Positions 54,773 through 64,000 of a stretch of 64,000 nucleotides of DNA are shown here, one piece after another. A program made the position numbers and the translations under genes. Origin of the DNA: Limanda limanda. Its lineage: Eukaryota > Chordata > Actinopteri > Pleuronectiformes > Pleuronectidae. The number at the start of each line of letters is the position of its first letter. Position 1 is the first letter of the stretch. The notes beneath the pieces were generated by a model. The model was given only the letters and a program-made list of their open reading frames with translations, was not told where the DNA came from and did no database searches. Location: positions 18,694,461 to 18,758,460 of the forward strand of contig NC_083646.1 in NCBI RefSeq assembly GCF_963576545.1, written 5' to 3'.

Positions 54773-57700
54773 ATCAAAACAGGAGCTGAAATTTGTCCAT
54801 TTAAATTAGTTTTATTATGATGCCAGGGAAAGGACCACCATCCATTTTTGTAGACAATTAAAGACAAGAACACAACAAAGATACATTTTGAGATTAGGTT
54901 ATCTGCAGGATCGAGTTTTTCCAATGTGTTACTGTTGAACTGCTACAATATTTTTGCATAATTTTGTGAGTAATCCAAACTCCCTCCCAGCGCTGTTTAT
55001 ATACTTACAGTACAACGGCTGTTCATTTTCTTCACTATGTCCCTGTTGATGTGTTTCATACTGCTTTTTATATTGCTTCCTTTTTAAACTTCGACAGGAA
55101 TACATTAAAGTTTGACTGAGCAGGGGGACAAACTGTGTCAAAAGCCATATGTCAGTCATGAACGTTGTAATGCCAATGAGCCACCCCAAAACCTGCATAT
55201 TATTTCATCATACTTGCTTTGGGAACTGCTGAAATGCAGCCACAAACTTTGACTTGATGGTGGATAAATAGATTAAGTGCACGACTGTGTGTTTGGTTAT
55301 ATAGTTACAAAGAGATCGTACATCAGTGTCATATCAAAGACAAAAGGCAGTCAGCTAGATGGTGAGACTGGAAGATGTGTTATGTAAAGGTGCTGTAAAT
55401 CAACCTGTGTAAATCAATACATTATTTTTACCCATGCACTTTTCAAGTGCCTTGGGGCATGAGTGCAGGCTTGCTGACAGTTCCACGTGGTCCTCTCAAC
55501 ACCATGCTTTAGCATATGAGTCAGACATGAGACCATTTTGCACATATAGTTAGTGCAAATTATTTTTGAGTGGGTGATCGGCTTTATTATTAGTGCATGA
55601 ACAAAACTTTACATTTCGCTGTATATTTTAAATGATGATGGTCAAGTCGTGTACGTATGCATGTTAATTAGCAACATTACATCTGCAGTTTAATGTGAAG
55701 TGATGGACAAACAGCAGTTTCTTCATTGCTACAGTCACATGCATCCTGTAACAGGGCTCATTGCAAATAGCACAGCACATTAAGTCTTCATCATATAAAA
55801 GCTGTACTCATTCAACAGTACTTGGCAAATGTCTAGTGTGGGCTCATCTGTCACAAAGGGATAGCTGAAGATGCAGTGATTCATACATAACTGTGTTTAT
55901 TCCTTTCCTCTGCTTACAATTGTGTCATTATTGCTACCTGCCATATTATAGATAGATAAATATGCTAATATTTATGTACTAATAGCTCCCAAAGAATCAT
56001 CACACTTATGAAAGTGGAAATAATCTTTAATTGAAGCTTTATGTAAAATATGTACATTTTCTTCATAGGATTTATAGAATTGAGTGAGAGAGTAACAAGT
56101 TTATCCTTTGCATATAAGTGCAGTAGAAGGTTTTTGATCTATACATATTCATTTATTAATAAGAGTGTGTTTATCTATTGGCACTCTGGTGTTACTGTGC
56201 AGTTGCTATGTGAATGTCTGCTCCAAAAGGGATACAAAGGGAGACAAAGTAAAAAAAATCTGAGTAAATTAAATTCGTTCTGAGCCCAGGTTAGGAGGGA
56301 ACTAGAGAAGTCGAGAATGAAACGGTAATTAGAGGGAAAGCAGAAGTCTTCCTCCCACCTCACCTGTCATGTATCGCTTGGAGCTCACTAAGGATCATGA
56401 CTTTGGTCTTGTGTCTTTTCATACATTGTTGCTGAAAGACAGTAATAGTCAATCTTGTACGTCTTTTACAACAGAATTAATGGATATATGTAGGTTAAAT
56501 CCGCCTCAAAAGGCATTTGAGACCTTTCCCATTATTAGTCGCAGAGTTTTCATTTCGTTTTTTTCCCTGGTGCGTCATGTTCGATGTCACAAAAGTAAAA
56601 CTGCTGAGGCACTCTCTCTTACCTCACTGCCTCGCCAAATTAGTGCATTCACCCGTTTCCATCGCTGCCGATTTGAGCCGGAACCTATTAAAACCAGTTT
56701 CTACTGCAAAAGTAATTTAATGCGAGAGTGTCGCTGACTCAATCCATTCCCATTGCAGACAAAAGCCAGATGTGAGCTGGTTTTGGAACAGTGGAAAAGA
56801 GGCTTTGTGAAGAAAGAAATGATTCTGTTTCAAATTCGATACACAGTGAATTGTTCATGGGTTTTGTTGTAGTGTAAAATGTTTATGAAAAGACCTATCA
56901 TATTTCTACTCATCTGTGTCACTATTTGTTCAAAATGTGGACTCACACCCACATTTTCACACTTGACTGGTCAAACGAAGTTAAAAATGGAGGAAACATG
57001 ATGTCAAGGTTGTTGTACCATCACAAATCCTTTTGTTCTGCTTCTGTCAGAGAATAAATTGTTCCAGAAGAGATGTGACATGGTTTGCTGTTAGTCATGT
57101 AACCTTACAAAATGTTATTGATGGACAGAATTGTTCCACTAAGGACAAAAAGCAATCAAAAAGTCCTGAGCAGCCCATCAAGGGCTCTTCAAGCAAACCT
57201 TTTTTTTCCAAACTTCCTGTCGTGGCTGTGAAGGGTTTCTGTGTTACATGAAGAGCATATGGGAATATGTGGCAAAAGTGCACAAAAGGAAAATGCAATG
57301 AGATTCTTAGAAGTTGTTGAAAGCTTCATCTTTCATTTATAGCAGCAGTGGATGTTGCAGGATGTGATTATCATTTTTCTTACAAATGAAAATGTAGCTC
57401 CAATTTCACTAGATGAGAAAATGTGCCGTGTTGATTATCACAGCTTTTAACAAAACCTTGACTTCTTGTTCTGCACAAGTGAAACCAGCAGAGTCATTAG
57501 AAAAGGCTCCATCAAATATTTATTGACCTACTCTACATTGTAGACAAGTTTAATAATTTGATCACAGATGAACAATTTCACAACCACTGTGTCTTTTCCA
57601 GCACTATGCATATTTTTCTATTGACCACCATGTCAGCTCATGGAATTGAGCGAGTCAGTGTTGCTTGAGAACTTCGTTTAGTATTTAATCAGTGATCACT

Positions 57701-58024
57701 CACGATGTGGTTTGATTCATTTTATTTTCTGATTCCCCGTTTTTTAGACATCCAAGAGTTTATATTCATAGATTGATTGCATTAGATTGTCTTTTAATTA
57801 AAGCTTTTAATTGTTTGCCAAAATGCGCTTATCTGACAACTTTAATTTCACACAAACTATGCAGAAAATAATTTATATTAACTTTTTATATAAAAAAATG
57901 TACTTTGTATTTTTTTCTTCGATTTATAGTTATTTAAGGCAAGTTTATGGTTGAACTGTAAAATATCCTGCCTCAATTACATTTCTTGGCCATAAGGTTT
58001 CATGTCATCCAACAAATCATCAAT

Positions 58025-58205
58025 TAAATAGGGGGGGGCAGCTTTGGCTGAGGGGTAGAGTGGTCGTTCCACATCTGCATGCCACTTACTTTGGGCAAGA
58101 TACGGAACCCCTAAATGGCCCCTCATAGGTGTTTAATGCACTAATTGTCAGTCGCTTTGGATTAAAGCTTCTCCCAAATGACATGAAATGTAATGTAATA
58201 ATATA
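58025..58205 (+). mobile_element. tRNA-derived SINE, independent copy
   Basis: TTTGGCTGAGGGGTAGAGTG head (B box shortened), GGGCAAGATACGGAACCCC core and AATTGTCAGTCGCTTTGGAT tail. Same family as 853-1135. Confidence 0.65.
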
Positions 58206-58828
58206 TGTTTGTGCTGTGCTGTCAGCTTTGAGTTTCTGGCATTGCTGTCCCCATATTAAATGAACCATAATAATATCCTCTGACTGTCTCGATGAATAAA
58301 GGCCAAATAACAAAAAGCACAATCTGAAAAAGTGCTGCAGCAGCTGGGTGAGAATAGCACATAGAATGTACTATAATTAGTCTCATGGTTGTCATGTGTT
58401 GTTAGAGGGTGAATTCTTAAAGGTCAAATTGACCAATGTTCTTGTCTAAAGCTAAAATCACAGTGACGGCTCACAGTGATTACCAATCCCTAATGGAAAC
58501 CTAAAATGACAACAACAATACATGTTGTTTATTAACATTTTATCAGCTGATTTTTATTTGTGTAAGAGTAGCAGACCAAATAATTTGTGAGTTAAAGAGG
58601 AAGTTGAATGAGGTCAGCGATGTGCAGCCGCTGCTTTAATGAGTTCTGCTTTCATCTCAACCTTTCCTCTCTCCTGTGACAACATTACCATGGACCACTC
58701 AGGACATGCTGTGCATTCTTTATAGCTCTTACTAAGACACCTTTCGTGTTGCTAGTCACCATTGCATTACTACATAGGGTAAAACAGTTTCCCTGAAAAT
58801 GACAGTGGACAAACCGTGCAACCGCACG

Positions 58829-58965
58829 CAGTGTTGGGAGTAACGGCGTTTAAGTATAACGGCGTTACTAACGGAGTTCTTTTTCAGTAACGGAGTAATC
58901 TAATTAATTAGGGCCCGAGCACAGACATCAAAGGTGTCTGGTGAGACCCTATTGAAATTGTAAGG

Positions 58966-59017
<52 letters not shown>

Positions 59018-60729
59018 CAAATGAATTGGCTTTTTGAGGGCTTTAACATGCTCAACTTCTTACCAAAATTTGCAGAAAGTTAGAAAGTGGTGAAAATTTA
59101 CGTATTCTGAAGGAATTTTTAATGGGCTTCGCAAAATGGCTCAACGGTGCCCCCTGAGACCCCCCGAGACCCCCGGAAGGTGTTCCCATTGACCTATCTT
59201 CACAAAAATCGATATACAGGTGTATCATGACCAAACAAACAAAAAAGTCTCTGGGTGCAATTGTAAAAACAAAACAGAAAGCCTGATATTTTGTATTTAG
59301 TGGCCATTTTGGCCATATTCCACATTTTTTCTTTGATACACTTGTACCAGGGTTTTCATCGGATCAACTTCAAATTGAGATGAGTGTCATCACAACAAGA
59401 TGGAGATAAAAACTGACTGACGGATTTTTTTTTAATCACACGGTGTGACCGTGGCGTGGCGTCAAAATTTGATTACACGCCATTAAAACACGATGTTCTG
59501 TAGCGCGGACATACATGGACCATAAATCCTTTGATTTCAGTCTTCCTAGATCAAAGGAAACTTTATGTCTTGCAAAGGTCACGTCTCTTTCTCTCTCAGA
59601 ACTGGTTATTTTTGTTTTTTCAGACAAAAAGCATGCAACGCTTCAAAATGGATGTGCTCGGGCCCACCCAGTGCTGCTTTGCAGCCCTAAAAATTTTAGT
59701 TATTATTATTATTATTATTCAGGCAAATGAATTGGCTTTTTGAGGGCTTTAACATGCTGAACTTCTTACCAAAATTTGCAGAAAGTTAGAAAGTAGTGAA
59801 AATTTACATATTCTGAAGGAATTTTCAATGGGCATCGCAAAATGGCTCAACGGTGCCCCCGAGACCCCTGGAACGTGTTCACATTGACCGATCTTCACAA
59901 AACTCGACACACAGGTGTATTTACTTTTGTCATCGTTACAACGCCGTTATCGTTATTGATAATGTAAAGTGGCGCGTTACTACAATTTGGTTGAATGAAG
60001 CGGTCAGTCGGCAATCTCAACCGGCAGCGACTCCGCAGTCCCCGACGCTGTTTGCCGGCTTCCTCCGCACTTCCGCTTTCTCCTGTCCCTTGCGACTCCT
60101 TCTCCACCAATGAATAGGCTTGACGTCGCTCGCTACGTCATCATCCGGCGACGGCTGTCAAACAACACTCTGGTGGGGGGGGGGTCTCTCGATCCGTTAC
60201 AATATTACACCCCAGCTGCGTGGAGAGAGCTGTCTCACTGCACGCTCTGACTACAGCTCAAGACAGCGACAATGGCGACGAGCCAGGGAAATTCAAAAGT
60301 AGCGTTCAATAACTGGAAGTACCGGCACTACTTCTCACACTACTTAATGGCCAGATTTTCCTTTGTTTCTTTTTACCCAAGTTTACATTTGCACTTGAAT
60401 TTTATTTTCAATATTTATTTTTATATGTTTTAATTCTATGCATCATATGGCAGGCTGCAATCTATTGAGTTCAAATAAATACCAAATGTTCTAAAATACT
60501 GTATATAGTGTTTTTATTCTTCAATCAGTTAATATAAACATCTTTGACGTTAAAGATGTTACAGAACGTAACAGCGTTATAAAACATGAAAAATAACGCC
60601 ACAGTTACTTTGCTGAGTAACTAATTACTCTAACAATGTGGTAACTGAGTTACTAACTCAATTACTTTTTGGGAGAAGTAATTTGTAACTGTAACTAATT
60701 ACTTTTTAGAAGTAACTTGACCAACACTG
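58829..60729. mobile_element. Non-autonomous hAT-type element with nested insertion
   Basis: Ends CAGTGTTGG and CCAACACTG, flanked by ACCGCACG on both sides (58821-58828 and 60730-60737). The arms are rich in 'taactaattactttt' and 'aacggcgtta' sequence. A second repeat (about 58912-59930, 'gggcccgagcac' family with TTA microsatellite) is nested in the left arm. 8-bp duplication indicates hAT or a related class. Confidence 0.85.
58912..59930 (+). mobile_element. Nested 'gggcccgagcac' repeat
   Basis: Begins GGGCCCGAGCACAGACATC. A 230-bp block (59016-59215) is repeated at 59717-59925, starting CAGGCAAATGAATTGGC, so the insert is itself a partial tandem. Reversed relatives lie at 42920-43760. 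Confidence 0.65.
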
Positions 60730-61441
60730 ACCGCACGACCTACTTAGTGAAACTCAAATCCTCCTGCAGCATAATTTCTCAGTACTGGAAATACTATCTC
60801 TCCCCCTCCTTCATTCTTTCATGTCAGGACATATTAGTTTCCACAAAGCCCTTGCACGCTTACAAGCTAACTGGACTTCTTCACTGCTGGAAAAGACATA
60901 ACTTTTGGAGCTTTTCCCATCAGCTCCAGCCCAGATGGCACCTCAAATTCACATATTTCAATTACGTCTCTGCTGCGATTCGGATGGAGCTACTTCCATT
61001 CCTTATTGTGTTGCATTTCTTTTATAACTTCAGCGGTGTGAAGCAGCTTCCCCACATAGGAGACATAGTCAGCTGTCAGAATAACTATATATTGTGTTGA
61101 CATTTTCAAAGAGACGGTGAGAGAACAAGAGCTGGTTACAATACAAACTGCTGTGTCAGTAATGTCAGGTAAAAAGAAAAAAACGGAGAGGCTCCAAATG
61201 TTTCCCTCAGCGCTGTTGTGCTCACCAGCCCTGCTCCTCAAGTTATTTGTATATAGTACACTTTCCATTTTCAAACCCGGAATCAATTGGATGCTTATCC
61301 TCTCTCCACAATGCCCCTCTCTCTTTGCTGACGATGAAGAGAAGGGCTTATCTGTGTAGCCCAGTCTCTTCCCCTCACTGAGAGCTGTCTCATCTCATCC
61401 CCTCCCTTCTTTCTGTCTCTCCTGATCACTCACCGTCTCTG

Positions 61442-61442
<1 letters not shown>

Positions 61443-61475
<33 letters not shown>

Positions 61476-61525
61476 ACGCACGCACACACCCACACACACA
61501 CATACACACCCACACACACACACTC
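61443..61525 (+). repeat. (CA)n microsatellite
   Basis: Perfect CA run to about 61470, then imperfect CACACCCACG-type units. Confidence 0.9.
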
Positions 61526-64000
61526 TCCTTTGTGGGTACACTGCCAGCTTCTTTAGCTTTTAAAGCAGAGGTGGGGGAGAAGGTAGCTGTGGTGAAGGAA
61601 AAGGAAAAGGCTTCCCAGTCTGAAATGGTAAAGAAGCGGGCAGATGGTAATAGTCGGTGAGGAATCACTGTCAGGCATAAAAGGTGGGTAAAGGAAGTCT
61701 GAGGATGGAGAGGGGGAGCAGAGGAGGAATAATTTACTTAAATTGTGTTTTGATGCACGGAAGATGGGAAAACGTGGATACATATACATAAAACATTAAC
61801 ACGTATTGCAGGAGGACTGAAACAGACAAAGCACTTTCTTTGATTATTATTTTATCTTTTGAATACATTTTTTTATCTTTGCTATAAATCTGAAAATCTA
61901 TCTTTTTACTTAAATTTAAGTAGCTGTAAATGAAAAGAGCTTGTGTTTTTTTTTTAGAGTTAAACAGCAGATTGACACATAAATGCTCAGATGGACACGG
62001 ACACCCACTCTTTACTGTAAATCCAGCCTGTAAACTAATCTCTTCCACAGACTGTGGACTAAAGGTCTGATGTAATCTGACACTCCATCACTCTAATTTG
62101 TTTTGTAAACCCTCCTTAGTGTCATTATCAAGGAATTGACTCATGGGCCGAAGCAGAGTTGACGGCACCATGCTGGAGCACAAAAAGCCTTGTCCTCTTA
62201 ATTGTCAGAGAGAGGGTCCTCATGCGCTCGCATCATCCACGATGAAGACCGACCCTTTCTGTTTTATTACTGCATGATGTATCACGCATGCAGCACCACT
62301 CAGCAGGTGTCTTTCCCCCAGCAGCCTCTCCATTACAGTTGATATAGTTTCATGATTGAGTTAGCAACATTGGATTTCAGACCATTAATTCAGGAACAAA
62401 AGACTCTCTGGATTATAAGTAAATTATGTTGCCTTGCTCGATGATATTTGGCAGCAATTAGCAGCTCTCTCTTAGGAAGTAAGTTAATACTTTCTTTTTC
62501 CTCTTTTGATATGGTTAATACATACAAATCCACAGAGGAGAAAGACTGTTAATGTTCACGGTGCTTGTAGGTTCACAGTCACTGGATAATTTACCAGTTT
62601 CTTTTAATTAAAGTCCTGAAACGTAACACTTTTCACGGTTTTAATTTACTGTGTTTTAGAGCCAGGAGCACTAATTGTTATACTGCAGAAACACCAGCCT
62701 TTGCAGTCATTAAAGGGATAAACCGAATAATAAATAAATTCACTCATTGTCTACTTACCACTATGCTGATTGAGGACTGGGTGAAGTACTTGAGTCCACA
62801 AACATTTTAGGAGTTCACTAAATCCTTTAAATTCTACTCCGATCAGGAATCAGGAATACAAAAAAATACTCAGAAATACTACAGCATTTCAATTTATTTC
62901 TAGACTAGTCACACCAGTTTATTGATCTCATCTCTGCTAGCGACAATACACATCTTTTACTGTAGTTTTTTTTAGTTTGGTTATTTGAGCCAAGCTATAA
63001 AAAGATGACTCTCCACCCTCCCTTTTGCGATTTGTCATATTTTGTGTATAAAATTGCTGCCGTCTATTTTTTCCTATTCCTGCAACCTCTCTTCACTTGA
63101 CTGCCTCAAAAACACTGCTCTGCCCTTATGTGTGCGTTTGAATCCTTTCGCTTGCCAGCATTACTGAACCATGACATTGGAAAAAAAGTATAAGACTGGG
63201 GCCAATTAAATCTTAGTCAGACGGTGGTATAGAGTTGTGTTATTGCACCTGTCATTCTGAAGAGACCACACAAATAAGCAAAAGTGCAAATGGAGCAAAC
63301 CTTATTACCAATTTTTACCCATCAATCCATTGCGTTTGACAAGTGAGAAAACAAGAGAAAACTAAAATATCAAAATAATTGTACTACATATTCTTCTAAA
63401 TTATGGATTATTCAACTAAAAGCACTCTAGTTCTATTAGTCTTTTAAGCTTGTCAACAGTTAGTGGGCTGGTTTTCTTTTAAATATAGATATGTAGCTTT
63501 AAGGAGAGGGTTAGAGTCAAGAAAGCCACCCACTTATAGGATCACTCACTAAACTATTATATATCTCACTTCACAAGGATTTCATATTTTGACCGTTCAT
63601 GCAGGTAGGTGCAACAGTCTCAAGAGAACCGGGACACATTTTTGTGCAGTTCAAATTGCCACCCTTGTTTGGTTTAGGAAAAATGCATCCTTTCCTCTTT
63701 ATACTCAAAATATTAGGGTTAGGGTTAACGGCTCAAATAGAGGGGAAATGAAAATGTCAGTCTGCAGATTCGGAACAAATTAAAACACTCAGAGCCTCTG
63801 TGTCTTCTCAAAGATTAGTGAAATTTTGTCATGAGTGTTTCGCTGGCATCAAGTTGTTCATATGTGTGAGTTGGCGTGGAAGGAACTTGATTATATAATT
63901 TCCCTTCCCACAATGTAATTAGTGTAACTGTCTTTTAAAGACCTGTTTGGTGGTCTGATGCTGACCATGCCTGTAACTGTTAGTCAGCAGGATTACGCAA

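Larger units (their letters stand above)
53212..64000 (+). other. adcy2: adcy2 intron 2 (partial)
   Basis: At least 10.8 kb with no further adcy2 exon seen. Contains two hAT-type elements (53704-54772 and 58829-60729), a SINE (58025-58205), a TTA microsatellite (58967-59013) and a CA microsatellite (61443-61525). 54780-58020 and 61530-63980 are largely unique AT-rich DNA in which I see no gene. Confidence 0.8.

Noticed and set aside
59428..59743. Overlapping frames near 59.5 kb
   Set aside because: Lie wholly inside the nested interspersed repeat and have no family signature.
63710..63730. TTAGGG repeats suggesting a telomere relic
   Set aside because: Only about two and a half units; too short to mean anything.

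Overview
The window is vertebrate nuclear DNA from a ray-finned (teleost, probably percomorph-type) fish. Evidence: phase-1 immunoglobulin (Ig) exons of the fish Fc-receptor-like family, GT/AG introns throughout, exons that match vertebrate SLC5A7 and ADCY2, and typical teleost repeats (L1/Tx1-type and CR1/L2-type LINEs, tRNA-derived SINEs, hAT elements, TTAA MITE, long AC/TC/CAGA microsatellites). Most of the sequence is intron and interspersed repeat.

Region 1 (about 1.6-28 kb, minus strand) is a multi-Ig receptor gene of the Fc-receptor-like type. I can join 16 exons: a two-exon signal peptide, nine single-exon Ig domains, one transmembrane (TM) exon, a 16-nt micro-exon and three tail exons. 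They give 2910 nt, divisible by three (969 residues), with every Ig boundary in phase 1. The ectodomain contains three copies of a two-domain A-B module. The last Ig + TM stretch is tandemly duplicated, leaving two intact interchangeable TM exons and one broken Ig exon. Exon 1 and its upstream DNA are duplicated at 27.7 kb. A small spliced transcription unit with its own polyadenylation signal sits in the 8.4-11.9 kb intron.

Region 2 (13.96-22.98 kb) is a nearly full-length plus-strand L1-type LINE in the Ig1-Ig2 intron, flanked by a 17-bp target duplication. It is itself damaged by a single LTR, a TTAA MITE, a copy of part of itself and a SINE, so insertion order can be read. Related LTRs lie at 23.9-25.3 and 29.1-30.6 kb.

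Region 3 (30.9-36.5 kb, minus strand) is a complete eight-exon SLC5A7-like high-affinity choline transporter (560 residues), followed by an internally deleted second copy. A 200-N assembly gap here is bordered by two identical 327-bp blocks.

Region 4 (36.7-48 kb) is intergenic: a second copy of the sequence at 1-1.4 kb, split by an hAT element and by a minus-strand CR1/L2-type LINE, then mostly unique DNA.

Region 5 (48.0-64.0 kb, plus strand) is the 5' end of adenylate cyclase 2 (adcy2): exon 1, intron 1, exon 2 and at least 10.8 kb of intron 2 carrying two hAT-type elements with exact 8-bp target duplications. A four-copy 13-bp DR1-like nuclear-receptor array lies about 850 bp upstream of the conserved start.

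The three genes have unrelated jobs (immune surface receptor, choline uptake, cAMP synthesis); nothing suggests that they work together.
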